From an uncultured bacterium (GTDB lineage Bacteria; Armatimonadota; UBA5829), in contig CALJES010000006.1 in the NCBI GenBank assembly GCA_938074205.1, forward strand, positions 248,001 to 312,000: DNA of 64,000 nucleotides. The letters are read 5' to 3'. The notes under the pieces were generated by a model. It saw only the letters and a list, made by a program, of their open reading frames with translations. It was not told the origin of the DNA and did not search any database. Within the stretch, counting starts at the first letter, position 1, and each line of letters begins with the position of its first letter. A program made the position numbers and the translations under genes. Shown here in pieces: positions 35,070-44,340 of the stretch.

Positions 35070-35894
35070 TCAACAGATGATACGAAGCTTTTCTGTAACA
35101 CCGTGCGTGGATGCGGCGGCTTGAAGTCGTGCAACTAGGCTTTGCCTATACTGTTCGTGAGTCTCTTCATCAAAGAATAGTTTTTCGTACCAATCGATCA
35201 TTCTCGAGTCGTACTTGTTCAGAAATCTAATTATCGAACCCCACACCCCCGGTCGCATATTGAGTTTGTCCGCACATACATGTTCAAGAGGCAAAGGCGC
35301 AATCGCTCCCATAAGTCGGTCCAGCGATTCGTCCGTGTCGGTCAGCCCTGGTAGGAACGGTCCGAGAAATGTCCATGCCTTGATACCACGTTCACACGCC
35401 TCCTCCAAGACACGAATCCGTTCCCAAGTCGGCGAAGCTCCTGGCTCAATTCTGAATCGCAGGGATTCGTCCGTAGTTGTCAAAGTGCAGCCCACATCAC
35501 AGTTTTGGTAACCCTGTAGAATGTCGAAATCGCGCCTCACCAGTTTGCTTTTGGTAAGTATACTCGTATGAAACCCGGCCTCCACAAGAATTCTAACGCA
35601 CTGCCGTGTAAGTTTGTACCGCATTTCAATCGGCTGCCAACCGTCACATACCGAGCTTACGAACACACGTCCGCGTTTTTTGCGCCTCACCTCGTTTGAC
35701 AAGACTAGCGGTGCATTTATCTTTACGTCCAGGAACTTGCCCCAGGGCTCAGCGTGATCGGTAAACTTTCTCATGAACCGCGCGTAACAGTAAACACATC
35801 CGTGCATGCAGCCGACGTAACAATTAACGGAGTAGTCTCCGATTCCGGACCTTGAAAGAACGGTCTTAGCTAGGATCTCCTTGGGAGCCGCCAC
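35070..35894 (-). CDS. SplB-like radical SAM protein
   Basis: A 274-residue enzyme with the radical SAM cluster motif C-x3-C-x2-C (C-M-H-G-C-V-Y-C, with Y-A-R-F) and T-S-I-L-T-K-S further on, typical of the SPL/COG1533 group. Its members are mostly uncharacterised DNA- or RNA-related enzymes; true spore photoproduct lyase keeps an extra cysteine I cannot place here. The open frame begins at 35966, but the extended -10 box at 35901-35909 puts transcription start on the GTG at 35892-35894. That GTG begins the conserved region, so I take it as a leaderless start. Followed 7 bp later by the Mut7-C gene. Confidence 0.82.
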   Translation of the reverse strand: MAAPKEILAKTVLSRSGIGDYSVNCYVGCMHGCVYCYARFMRKFTDHAEPWGKFLDVKINAPLVLSNEVRRKKRGRVFVSSVCDGWQPIEMRYKLTRQCVRILVEAGFHTSILTKSKLVRRDFDILQGYQNCDVGCTLTTTDESLRFRIEPGASPTWERIRVLEEACERGIKAWTFLGPFLPGLTDTDESLDRLMGAIAPLPLEHVCADKLNMRPGVWGSIIRFLNKYDSRMIDWYEKLFFDEETHEQYRQSLVARLQAAASTHGVTEKLRIIC

Positions 35895-35900
35895 AAATCT

Positions 35901-35909
35901 ATTGTAGCA
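35901..35909 (-). promoter_or_regulatory. Extended -10 promoter giving a leaderless radical SAM transcript
   Basis: The minus strand reads TG-C-TACAAT, an extended -10 element, then 6 nt and the GTG start codon. The expected +1 is the G of GTG. The -35 is poor (TTGGCA at 20 bp). Confidence 0.5.
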
Positions 35910-36021
35910 CTTTAAGCCTGCAGGACTGCCAACAGCGGCACAATTAGAAACGAGACGGGAACGCACACTGTGTGACCGGTCGTCTATTTAGGCAGAGTTT
36001 TACAGTAAGGAGGTAGCCAGC

Positions 36022-36990
36022 GTGTACATATGTTTCTGTGGGTTATTGATCGTTTTAGGCTTCATTTTTAACACGCAGTGCGCGGCAGAAATAGAACTGA
36101 AACGCGACCTTACATACCGAGCTGAGCCGGGCTATGTGGATGTAATGAAGGGCGACAAACTTGTAGCTCGCTACGTGTATAAAGATACACCAAAGCCTTA
36201 CATATATCCTGTGCTGACATTAGACGGTACGCGCGTTACCAGGGCTTATCCGATGGAAAACGTCCCAGGCGAAGCAACAGACCATCCACACCATAGATCA
36301 TTCTGGGTCGGATTCGGTGATGTAAACGGGATCGACTTCTGGAGCGAAAGCGAAAAATCCGGCAGAATAGTCCACAAGTTTATGGATTTCGATTCTCCTA
36401 GCCCAGGGCACTGGAACATTCACACAATCAACGAATGGGTTGGACCGGACGGTACTGTGGTCTGCATTGAGGACCGCCGTTACTCTTTCGTGTCCTGCGA
36501 TTACGGGCTCCTTATATCAACAGCTATTGAGCTGACAAGTGCTTCGGGAGATCTCAAACTGGGAAGCACTAAAGAAGGCTTTGTTGCATTCCGCGTAGCA
36601 AAAGGAATGCAACTGAAGGACGGGAAGGGACGAATTATAGACTCTGAAGGTCGGACGGGCACAGAGTGCTGGGGCAAACGCGCCCGCTGGTGCAATTACA
36701 CCGGTGAAGTGGACGGCAAGACCGTCGGGATAACCATATTCGACTTGCCGTCGAACCACGGCTATCCAACATACTGGCACGTTCGAGACTACGGGCTATT
36801 TGCCGCTAACCCGTTCGGCGGCAAGGACTTCACAGGCGACGAGAAGCAGGATTCCAGTCTGGTTGTCCCGTACGGGCAGAAAGCTCGCTTCGTGTATATT
36901 GCACTGGTCCACCAAGGTGAACTAGACCCCAAAACTTTGAACGCAATTGCTGACGAGATTGCAGGACGACCACTGGCAAAATCTAAATAG
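36022..36990 (+). CDS. Secreted PmoA-family protein (DUF6807-like)
   Basis: A 322-residue exported protein with a signal peptide (about 1-22, ending C-A-A-E) and a beta-rich body containing the family hallmark D-H-P-H-H-R-S-F-W-V-G (about 92-102). The family is annotated after methane oxygenase PmoA, but these proteins are unrelated to methane oxidation and occur in carbohydrate and oxidoreductase clusters. Their biochemical role is unknown. The GTG start has an excellent AAGGAGG 8 nt upstream. Divergent from the radical SAM gene. Confidence 0.88.
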   Translation: MYICFCGLLIVLGFIFNTQCAAEIELKRDLTYRAEPGYVDVMKGDKLVARYVYKDTPKPYIYPVLTLDGTRVTRAYPMENVPGEATDHPHHRSFWVGFGDVNGIDFWSESEKSGRIVHKFMDFDSPSPGHWNIHTINEWVGPDGTVVCIEDRRYSFVSCDYGLLISTAIELTSASGDLKLGSTKEGFVAFRVAKGMQLKDGKGRIIDSEGRTGTECWGKRARWCNYTGEVDGKTVGITIFDLPSNHGYPTYWHVRDYGLFAANPFGGKDFTGDEKQDSSLVVPYGQKARFVYIALVHQGELDPKTLNAIADEIAGRPLAKSK

Positions 36991-37070
36991 TAAAAGCGTG
37001 CTCACATTGACCGCCGAAGGTCTGTCGCAAGGTGACGTAACACCCAAAGAACTGAGAGGACCACGATTCC

Positions 37071-37099
37071 TTGACACCCTCGATGGGCTCCTGTAACAT
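37071..37099 (+). promoter_or_regulatory. Promoter of the sugar isomerase gene
   Basis: TTGACA (37071-37076), 17 bp, TAACAT (37094-37099), about 40 bp before the start codon. Confidence 0.7.
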
Positions 37100-37139
37100 T
37101 GTGTTTAACCTTGTATACTATTTCTCCTAGGAGACGACT

Positions 37140-37991
37140 ATGCAGTTAGCTGCGATAACTGACGAGATATCAATGGATTTGGCGCACGCATTGGACGTTA
37201 TGAAAGAATATGGATGCACGAGCGCCGAATTGCGAAGTATCTGGGATACCAATATAGCCGACCTGTCTGAGGAACAATTGGACAAAGTTGAGCGTATCCT
37301 AGAGAAGAAGGGGTTCAGCGTCTGTTGCTTGGCTTCACCGCTTTACAAGTGTGACCTAGGAAGCACCTCCGGCGAAGCCGTAGGTCGGACACACCAAGCT
37401 ACAGCGCGCACGGCAGATGAGCAGCTGGATCTACTCAAACACCTGGCCAAAGTGGCAAAGCGCTTTGGAACACCTTATATACGCATTTTCTCGTATTGGA
37501 AGAGAGGCGAACTAACGCCGAGAATTGAAGATGAGATTGCAGAGGGTATATCAGACGGCGTGAAGTTCGCCGAGGACAATGGTTTGGTCCTCCTGATGGA
37601 AAACGAACACGCGTGTTACCTAGGCACCGGTCAGCAGACAAGCAGGTTCCTCAAGCGGTTTGACTCGCCAGCGCTGAGAGCTGTATGGGATCCTGGAAAT
37701 GCCTATATGGCGGGCGAGAAGCCGTTTCCCGATGGTTACGAAGCGATCAAGGGATACATTTCCCATGTGCATATCAAGGACGCCGAGACCTTGGCGAACG
37801 GCAGGCAGCGATTTGTAGTTGTAGGTGAAGGTGAAATCGATTATCCGGCTCAGCTTGCAGCGCTGAAAGCAGATGGCTACACCGGTTACCTCTCACTGGA
37901 AACACATTACCGACCCTTTGCGGGAACCCCCGAACAAGGTTCCCGACTGTGTTTGCAGGCACTTCGCAAAATGCTCAGTGACCTTACTTGA
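37140..37991 (+). CDS. Sugar phosphate isomerase/epimerase family protein (AP endonuclease 2 fold)
   Basis: A 283-residue TIM-barrel enzyme. Metal-binding positions of the xylose-isomerase-like family are visible: M-E-N-E-H-A near 154, W-D-P-G-N near 184, the H-V-H-I-K-D segment near 213, and S-L-E-T-H-Y near the C-terminus. Such enzymes isomerise or epimerise keto-sugars, hydroxypyruvate or inositol derivatives; this one's substrate is open. AGGAG precedes the ATG. It stands alone between PmoA-like and SurA-type genes and may act with the Gfo/Idh/MocA and glycosidase genes in the region. Confidence 0.87.
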   Translation: MQLAAITDEISMDLAHALDVMKEYGCTSAELRSIWDTNIADLSEEQLDKVERILEKKGFSVCCLASPLYKCDLGSTSGEAVGRTHQATARTADEQLDLLKHLAKVAKRFGTPYIRIFSYWKRGELTPRIEDEIAEGISDGVKFAEDNGLVLLMENEHACYLGTGQQTSRFLKRFDSPALRAVWDPGNAYMAGEKPFPDGYEAIKGYISHVHIKDAETLANGRQRFVVVGEGEIDYPAQLAALKADGYTGYLSLETHYRPFAGTPEQGSRLCLQALRKMLSDLT

Positions 37992-38084
37992 CTTTACAAT
38001 AAAGTATACTTCCCGCAACCTGAAGCAATCAATAACAACTGAGCGCTCGGTTGGACGCAACCTGGTTTTGGAGGAATCGATACG

Positions 38085-39707
38085 ATGAGCATCTATAAGA
38101 TGCGGACAGAATTCGGCAAATACCTGAAGCCCATTCTATTCGTTATTGCTGCAATATTCCTTGTCGGCGCAATATGGAGCTTTGGAACAGCACCCACCAG
38201 ACGGAAAATGGAGGGAGTCCAAGATCTGGGTGCCGTTATTGCAAAGGTCAACGGTATAGACATCCGACGCGGTGATTTTGAGGCAGCGTACGAGCAGGCC
38301 GCAGAGGAGGCCAGAAACAGAGGGATCCGGTCGCCTCTTATGCATGCCGATTTGAGAGCTCAGATATTTCAACAGCTGGTAAACGATGTGGTGCTTTACC
38401 AGATTGCTAAAGAAATGGGTGTTGATATAAGCGACAGGCGAGTCAGAGAAGAGATTGATAGAGCTGTGATAGAAGAGCTAAAGATAAATCGAGAAGCAGT
38501 TCTGGGAAAACTTAGTAAAAAACGAGCTGCAGTTGACCCTCGCGATGACAACGAATACAAGAGCGAACTTGCAGCTATAGGCTCTAGTTTGGCTCAACAG
38601 GAAGAAATAGCGAAGAGCAAGTACCCGCCAAATAAGATAAGGGCGATGTTGGCACGACAAGGCATAGATGCCAAGATCAAAGCTAGTGTGGGAAGGATAA
38701 CGAACAAAGATGTAGAAGCCAGCTACGCAGTATACCGAATCAGGCAAATCGTCCTTGAAACCGGCAAACTCCCTGAAGAGCAGTTGATGGCAAAAGCCAA
38801 GAGGATCGTCGAAGCCGCTCGCAAAGGCGCCGATTTTGCAAAGCTGGCGCGTGAAAACTCTTCGAGCGGTTTTGGTAAGCCAGGCGAGCCGTTCGAGCTC
38901 TCATTCGAAACTTCATTCGGATATCCCCAAGAAGTTCTGGAAGAGATCAAGAGATTGAGACCCGGTCAGACGAGCGATCCTATCAAGACCGATTGGGGAA
39001 TCTTCATTGTCAAACTGGAAAGCCTGAGTTCCAAGATGCCCACAAAGCTGGATAAGAAATCGATGAATGCACGTCGCGAACAAATAAAACAAATGCGCGA
39101 GATGCAGGCTTACCAACAATTACAGAAACGAATCCAGCAAAATCAAAACGTCAAAGTATTCGACCCCGAGATTCTAGCTTATTGGGAGCTTAGCAAGGCC
39201 ATGCGCTCAGCAAACCCAACTGACATGAAACGGCACAGGAAACTTGCAATAAGCGCATTGACCAGAGCACGCATGGCCAATCCGAACAACCCGATTATCG
39301 GCGCCAAACTTGCGCAGCTGTTGCACGAAGACGGCAGGACTGAAGAGGCACTTCGCATACTCTATCCAATGCTTGAAGGCAAGGAAGCAGTAACAGAGGG
39401 TGCAGACCTCAGGCTGCTGCTTGGGGATATGCTGATGAAAACCGACGAGAAAGAGAGAGCCATAGAGCAGTATAAGATTGCGAGCGAAGTTGCAATTAAC
39501 GACCCTGCCACACACCAGGAGCTTGTACAGAGATTTGAACAACTGAAGCGGGCCGACCTTGCAACAGCAGAACGCAAGTGGCTCGACGAATACAATCAAA
39601 GGTTGGAGCAGTTCAGATCCTTGCAGCAAAGTCCGAGATCTGGTGCGCCTTTGGGAGGCGGACAAAAATCTCCAAAACCGGTTCCCACCTCAGATCCGAG
39701 GAAATAG
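38085..39707 (+). CDS. SurA/PpiD-type peptidyl-prolyl isomerase with TPR tail
   Basis: A 540-residue membrane-anchored folding factor. One N-terminal helix (about 15-34) is followed by a SurA_N-like helical chaperone domain, a parvulin rotamase core (about 235-320: A-R-E-N-S-S-S-G-F-G-K-P-G, G-I-F-I-V-K-L) and a TPR-like region (about 385-500). The tail is Ser/Pro/Gly-rich. The TPR extension is unusual for SurA and suggests a scaffold role at the outer face of the membrane. GGAGG precedes the ATG. Its stop overlaps the rsmI start by one base. Confidence 0.87.
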   Translation: MSIYKMRTEFGKYLKPILFVIAAIFLVGAIWSFGTAPTRRKMEGVQDLGAVIAKVNGIDIRRGDFEAAYEQAAEEARNRGIRSPLMHADLRAQIFQQLVNDVVLYQIAKEMGVDISDRRVREEIDRAVIEELKINREAVLGKLSKKRAAVDPRDDNEYKSELAAIGSSLAQQEEIAKSKYPPNKIRAMLARQGIDAKIKASVGRITNKDVEASYAVYRIRQIVLETGKLPEEQLMAKAKRIVEAARKGADFAKLARENSSSGFGKPGEPFELSFETSFGYPQEVLEEIKRLRPGQTSDPIKTDWGIFIVKLESLSSKMPTKLDKKSMNARREQIKQMREMQAYQQLQKRIQQNQNVKVFDPEILAYWELSKAMRSANPTDMKRHRKLAISALTRARMANPNNPIIGAKLAQLLHEDGRTEEALRILYPMLEGKEAVTEGADLRLLLGDMLMKTDEKERAIEQYKIASEVAINDPATHQELVQRFEQLKRADLATAERKWLDEYNQRLEQFRSLQQSPRSGAPLGGGQKSPKPVPTSDPRK

Positions 39708-40564
39708 TGGCTGGAACGCTTTACATCGTCGCTACGCCAATCGGCAATCTCGAAGATATCACACTAAGGGCGTTGCGCGTTCTAAAGGAATCAGACCTAA
39801 TAGCGGCTGAGGACACTAGAGTAACGCGAAAACTTCTCAGTCACTACGACATTCACACTCCGCTCACCTCGTACCATAGTCACAGTGGGCCTGCACAAGT
39901 GCACAAGATAATAAACGCCCTAAACGAAGGAAAGAATGTGGCGTTGGTGTCTGATGCAGGCACACCCGGCATTTCCGACCCTGGGTACGAGCTTATCCGC
40001 AACGCTGTAAGCGCTGGGATCCATATTGAAGCGATTCCGGGACCCTCCGCAGTGATCACGGCTCTAGTATTGTCTGGATTGCCGAGTGCTCGATTCGCGT
40101 TCGACGGTTGGGTTCCACGCAAGCAGGGAGATCGAAAGAAGTATTTTCAGTCTCTGCTTTTCGAAGAACGCACGGTGTGTCTATACGTAGCACCCAACCG
40201 TCTGATTGATGCGCTCGAATCCGTACGTTCGGAACTTGGTGACCGCCAAATCGCCGTAGTTCGAGAAGCCACCAAGCTTTTCGAAGAGGTGTTTCGAGGA
40301 ACGGCACACCAGGCGATCGAGCATTTCAGCCAGGGTGAGATAAAAGGGGAGATTGTTCTGGTTATATCGGGAAAACCCCAAGATGGCGCACGTTCCGCGG
40401 ACACACACAAGATCGATGCTGAGCGTATTCTGAAAGAATTGATCGAATCAGGGATATCGGAGCGCGACGCGGTAAAGCAATGCGTTCGACAAACTGGGTT
40501 GTCCAAGAGAGAGGTATATGCGCTAGCACTCAAGCTCAAAGGCCGTCTGGAGCCTCCACCCTAA
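39707..40564 (+). CDS. rsmI: 16S rRNA (cytidine(1402)-2'-O)-methyltransferase RsmI
   Basis: RsmI methylates the ribose of C1402, the same nucleotide modified by RsmH at 2242. The 285 residues contain G-T-L-Y-I-V-A-T-P-I-G-N-L-E-D, A-E-D-T-R-V-T-R-K-L-L, S-D-A-G-T-P-G-I-S-D-P-G and the E-V-F-R-G-T region. The frame opens at 39578 inside the preceding gene; GTG 39707 (TAGTG overlap, GAGGAA upstream) gives the exact family start. Its 3' end overlaps the convergent spoIID-like gene by 29 bp. Confidence 0.95.
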   Translation: MAGTLYIVATPIGNLEDITLRALRVLKESDLIAAEDTRVTRKLLSHYDIHTPLTSYHSHSGPAQVHKIINALNEGKNVALVSDAGTPGISDPGYELIRNAVSAGIHIEAIPGPSAVITALVLSGLPSARFAFDGWVPRKQGDRKKYFQSLLFEERTVCLYVAPNRLIDALESVRSELGDRQIAVVREATKLFEEVFRGTAHQAIEHFSQGEIKGEIVLVISGKPQDGARSADTHKIDAERILKELIESGISERDAVKQCVRQTGLSKREVYALALKLKGRLEPPP

Positions 40565-41936
40565 CATCAAATGCCAATGAACAGCCGGACTCAGATTGCC
40601 TGTGCCTAGCTATAGATTCACTGTTGTAGCGGCTCTCGTCGACTATGCTTGTTCGCTGCAAGGTGTCAGTCGGTAGATTCTGAGGCAATGTTTTCAAGAC
40701 ACGAACCACTCCGCTGGCGCTTATAGCTCGCAGCGATTGCAGCCGCGTGCCGGGAAAGTAGTGTTCCAGAATCTGTTCGTAGGACCAATTCGTCGGCGCG
40801 GAAGCCAACCACTTGGTCCCCACCTGACATAAACCTATTCCATGACCTGCCCCTTTCCCTTTGAAAATCACTATGCCATCCTGAGTTTGTTCTACAGTAA
40901 GAAGCAAGCTTTTCACAAGGCTCAGACCAAGCGCAGAACGAACCTTATGCCCTTCGATCTGTATCTTCCCTGAATCGGTGACGATTTCGAACTGCAGAAC
41001 TCTTCCCGAACTGCTGATCTTCGCAACACTGATAGCCGACATATTCGCGCATTGCTTGAGCCCTCCGGAAACAAGCTTTTCTTTGAGCTCCGGCAAAGAC
41101 ATCGAAAACTCCCAGGTGATGTGGGGAATCTCCATCGGCTCTGTTACGCTACACAAGTAAGGAAGTCGAACGTTCGGACGCACTTCGGATATGTCCTGCG
41201 TGGCTCCGCCACAGTCACTAGAGTACATCACAGAAGCGAGTTTACCTTCATAGGTCAAAACAAGTTCCTCAGTCGTTCTCACAGCCTCAGCAGCACGCGG
41301 CGTTTCGGCGGACACCCCATTGTATGTTTGGCAATGGCTAGTATCACAAAGATCGAAGTCCTCGGCGCGATGCTTACCAAAATTCGCCAGTGCGTATGTG
41401 CGCGCAGTTATCGCTTGCGCTTTTAGGGCTTCTAACGGGTAACTCGAAGGCATCTCAGCCGACACTACGCCCATGATATAGTCCTCAAGCGACACAATGT
41501 TTATTAGCTGCATTCCAACAGGTTTCAATCGCGCCTCAATCTTGCCTCTATATCGACGCGCACGTTTGTTGTCGGCCGATTGAATCGTTATTGCGTCCGA
41601 TGCCCGAGAAACTGCTACAACAAAAGGACCCGGACTAGATTTCACCTGTAGTCCGACTCTCGTCACAAAAACACCACCGTCTGCCGACAACCGGATGCAT
41701 TCATCCCCCTCAGTTTCCAAGAGCATTGAGCCGCTCGCATCGAAAAGTTTTAGGCCGCTAGCGGAACTAAAAACAATCGACTTAACACTGAAACCCCAGC
41801 TCGCCAAACCGACTCTGAGCAGCAACCCATCCTCACAGGCGCCCTCGCCGGCGGAGAACACACACAACGCAACCGCAACTACGGATAACTTCGCTAGCGT
41901 CTTGCCCAACCACCTATATAACATATAGCCTCGCAT
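40536..41936 (-). CDS. SpoIID/LytB domain protein (peptidoglycan lytic enzyme family)
   Basis: A 466-residue exported protein with a signal peptide (about 10-34) and a SpoIID/LytB domain. Landmarks are L-E-D-Y-I-M-G-V-V-S-A-E-M (catalytic Glu region), L-E-A-L-K-A-Q-A-I-T-A-R-T-Y-A-L, C-D-T-S-H-C-Q-T-Y, S-D-C-G-G-A-T and G-H-G-I-G-L-C-Q-V-G. SpoIID is a lytic transglycosylase in sporulators; homologues outside sporulation are presumed wall remodellers. A TATTAT -10 at 41942-41947 lies so close that transcription may begin at or inside the first ATG. The ATG at 41924, preceded by GAGG, is an alternative start. Confidence 0.88.
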   Translation of the reverse strand: MRGYMLYRWLGKTLAKLSVVAVALCVFSAGEGACEDGLLLRVGLASWGFSVKSIVFSSASGLKLFDASGSMLLETEGDECIRLSADGGVFVTRVGLQVKSSPGPFVVAVSRASDAITIQSADNKRARRYRGKIEARLKPVGMQLINIVSLEDYIMGVVSAEMPSSYPLEALKAQAITARTYALANFGKHRAEDFDLCDTSHCQTYNGVSAETPRAAEAVRTTEELVLTYEGKLASVMYSSDCGGATQDISEVRPNVRLPYLCSVTEPMEIPHITWEFSMSLPELKEKLVSGGLKQCANMSAISVAKISSSGRVLQFEIVTDSGKIQIEGHKVRSALGLSLVKSLLLTVEQTQDGIVIFKGKGAGHGIGLCQVGTKWLASAPTNWSYEQILEHYFPGTRLQSLRAISASGVVRVLKTLPQNLPTDTLQRTSIVDESRYNSESIARHRQSESGCSLAFDVRVEAPDGL

Positions 41937-42100
41937 TCTTTATAATAACAAGACGCTTCTCAGAAACAAAGTGGCCGATGATATTCCTCGCAAGTCAGGA
42001 CTTTCAAATGGGCTTGCCTTTGGGCACGTGATGTCGAGAACCAGTCGTTTCCTAAGAGATGGAATCTGGAGCAAGTACCTTTAGTTTGGAGGAACACCTA
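41937..42100 (+). other. Divergent spacer upstream of the GH127 region
   Basis: Contains the minus-strand -10 box of the SpoIID/LytB gene (41942-41947, with TTGTTT 16 bp further as a weak -35). It ends with GGAGG just before a 7-codon frame at 42101. I see no convincing plus-strand promoter here. Confidence 0.35.
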
Positions 42101-42120
42101 ATGCCAACTGATAAGACAGA

Positions 42121-42336
42121 ATGAGGGCCGGCCGAGTAAGACGGAGGGACACGCACACTAAGGCAGGTTCGAACGTTCGTTGCAGGACCAGATCAATCAA
42201 CAACTTGGGGTCACAAGGCGTTGAGTCAAATAACAAAGAAATCGTTGCTGGCAAGCAAGCTTACAATTGTTCTGTTGAGCAATCTTACCGCCCAGTCACA
42301 AACGATCCAAGGAGGAAACGAAGTGAAGATTGTTGA
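42121..42336 (+). CDS. Possible 71-residue small ORF coupled to the GH127 gene
   Basis: A Shine-Dalgarno GGAGG is followed by a 7-codon frame (42101-42124, M-P-T-D-K-T-E). Its stop overlaps this ORF's start as ATGA. This Arg-rich 71-residue frame then runs past the preferred GH127 start (GTG 42323) by 14 bp. The three-frame overlap would allow coupled translation. The peptide has no recognisable domain and its composition is atypical, so it may be a non-coding leader. Confidence 0.25.
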   Translation: MRAGRVRRRDTHTKAGSNVRCRTRSINNLGSQGVESNNKEIVAGKQAYNCSVEQSYRPVTNDPRRKRSEDC

Positions 42337-44305
42337 GAGCCCGACTACCAGAGGCAAAAACTCTTTCTACACTGGCAACCGTGCTCCGCTCGTACCTAAA
42401 CCTTTGATCAAACTTCCTCCAGGCGCCGTAAAGCCGGAAGGATGGCTCAGAAAACAGCTGGAGCTAATGTCCGATGGTTTTACGGGTCGTCTGCCTGAGC
42501 TAAGCGAATTCTGCAGAACAGAGAAAAATGCCTGGCTTCATCCGAAAGGTATCGGCGAACACGGGTGGGAAGAGGTACCTTACTGGTTAAGGGGATTTGT
42601 CGACTTGGGCTATGTCCTGAGGGATGAGCGCATGATCCGAGAATCCCAAAAATGGATAGACGGTATACTCTCCAGCCAGCAGCCCGACGGATACTTCGGA
42701 CCCCAATCCAACCGCGACGCAATGGATCTCTGGCCGAACATGATTGCGCTTTACGCTCTAAGAACATTCTACGAGGCAACTGGAGACAAAAGAGTAATCA
42801 CGTTTATGACCCGTTACTTCAGATGGCAGATGACCGTACCTTTTGAGCGACTGCTGCACGGAAGTTGGCAGAAGGTGAGAGGCGGGGACAATCTGGACTC
42901 GATCTATTGGCTCTATAACCATACCGGCGAGAAATGGCTACTGGATACCGCTCGTGTAAACCATGAGCGAACGGCGGACTGGACAGGCGGTATTGCTTCT
43001 CTTCACGGAGTCAACTTTGCCCAATGTTTTAGAGAACCGGCTCAGTTCTATCAGCAGACAGGAGACATCAGGTACCTCCAAGCAACAGAGCGCAACTATG
43101 AAACAATGTACGAGACGTATGGACAGGTCCCTGGGGGCGGTTATGCGGCGGACGAAAATGCCCGCCCTGGATATACGGGACCCAGACAAGGCACGGAAAC
43201 CTGCACTTGGGCAGAGTTGATCTGGAGTCACGAGATGCTTGCGACAATAACTGGCGACATAAAGTGGCTAGACAGATGTGAAGAAGTAGTATTCAATTCG
43301 CTGCCGGCATCAATGACTCCAGATCTAAAAGGTCTTCACTATCTCACATGTCCGAACCAGGTTCAACTCGACAAGGAAAACAAGGCCCCAATGATACAGA
43401 ACTCTGGCAACATGTTCGCCTATGATCCCTGGAGCTTTCGATGTTGTCAACACAACGTGGCATTCGCCTGGCCCTATTTTGCCGAGCATACCTGGATGGC
43501 AACGCTAGATAATGGGTTAGCAGCTACAATGTACGCTCCATGTTCGGTAAAAGCAAAAGTCGGCGACGGAGTTAACATACGCATAAGTGAGTTGACTGAC
43601 TATCCATTCTCAGACCAGATTACGCTGATACTAGAGTCACCCAAACCTGTGAGATTCCCGTTGTATATGCGCGTTCCAAGTTGGTGTGCTAATCCCAAAC
43701 TGGCTATCAACGGGAAGAACATATCCGTGCCAAAGCCTGTGAATGGATGGATCTGTATTACCAGGACGTGGGCGGAAAAAGAGACCATTAATCTAGTTCT
43801 TTCAATGGAGCTTAGGATAAAGAGATGGGAGAAGAATCGAAATACTGTGTCGGTCCACCGCGGACCGTTAGCATACTCGCTTAAGATAGGAGAGGAATGG
43901 AAGCGATACGGTGGCACCGATGAGTGGCCCGCATATGAGGTCTTTCCGACAACGCCCTGGAACTACGGTTTGGTTCTGGACTCTGCGAAACCGGAAAAGT
44001 GGTTTGAGGTTGCCGCGATCCGAAAGCCAGGACATACCCAACCGTTTACGCCGGAAATGGCTCCGATTATGATCAAAGCAAAAGCCAAGAAGATCCCTCA
44101 GTGGAAATTAGAACCAAATGGCCTGATTGGTGAGGTTCAACCCGGTCCGGTAAGGTCTGATGAGCCGATAGAAGAAGTCACACTAATACCGATGGGCTGC
44201 GCGAGGCTTAGAGTGTCGGCGTTCCCAGTAATCGGCGAAGGTCCCGACGCAATTGAGTGGAAAGATCATGATAACAGCAACGCCTCTGCGAACCCGCAGA
44301 AATAG
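42323..44305 (+). CDS. Glycoside hydrolase family 127 (DUF1680) beta-L-arabinofuranosidase-like enzyme
   Basis: About 660 residues with an (alpha/alpha)6 barrel followed by beta-sandwich domains. Family features are P-L-P-P-G-x-V-K-P-x-G-W-L-R near the N-terminus, the D-G-Y-F-G-P segment, the E-T-C-T-W-A-E-L-I-W-S region and the W-S-F-R-C-C-Q-H-N zinc/nucleophile Cys motif. GH127 enzymes release beta-L-arabinofuranose from plant glycans. GTG 42323 is chosen because AAGGAGG lies exactly 7 nt upstream. Extending to TTG 42221 would add a weak signal-like sequence, so cellular location depends on the start. Alone, with an odd overlapping leader upstream. Confidence 0.88.
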   Translation: MKIVESPTTRGKNSFYTGNRAPLVPKPLIKLPPGAVKPEGWLRKQLELMSDGFTGRLPELSEFCRTEKNAWLHPKGIGEHGWEEVPYWLRGFVDLGYVLRDERMIRESQKWIDGILSSQQPDGYFGPQSNRDAMDLWPNMIALYALRTFYEATGDKRVITFMTRYFRWQMTVPFERLLHGSWQKVRGGDNLDSIYWLYNHTGEKWLLDTARVNHERTADWTGGIASLHGVNFAQCFREPAQFYQQTGDIRYLQATERNYETMYETYGQVPGGGYAADENARPGYTGPRQGTETCTWAELIWSHEMLATITGDIKWLDRCEEVVFNSLPASMTPDLKGLHYLTCPNQVQLDKENKAPMIQNSGNMFAYDPWSFRCCQHNVAFAWPYFAEHTWMATLDNGLAATMYAPCSVKAKVGDGVNIRISELTDYPFSDQITLILESPKPVRFPLYMRVPSWCANPKLAINGKNISVPKPVNGWICITRTWAEKETINLVLSMELRIKRWEKNRNTVSVHRGPLAYSLKIGEEWKRYGGTDEWPAYEVFPTTPWNYGLVLDSAKPEKWFEVAAIRKPGHTQPFTPEMAPIMIKAKAKKIPQWKLEPNGLIGEVQPGPVRSDEPIEEVTLIPMGCARLRVSAFPVIGEGPDAIEWKDHDNSNASANPQK

Positions 44306-44340
44306 CAAATGAACTGCAGCAAGTATTTCGCTGAAGAATT

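Noticed and set aside
42160-42185. tRNA T-arm-like GGTTCGAA
   Set aside because: No acceptor, D-arm or anticodon arm can be folded around it; the similar sequence near 57278 fails for the same reason.
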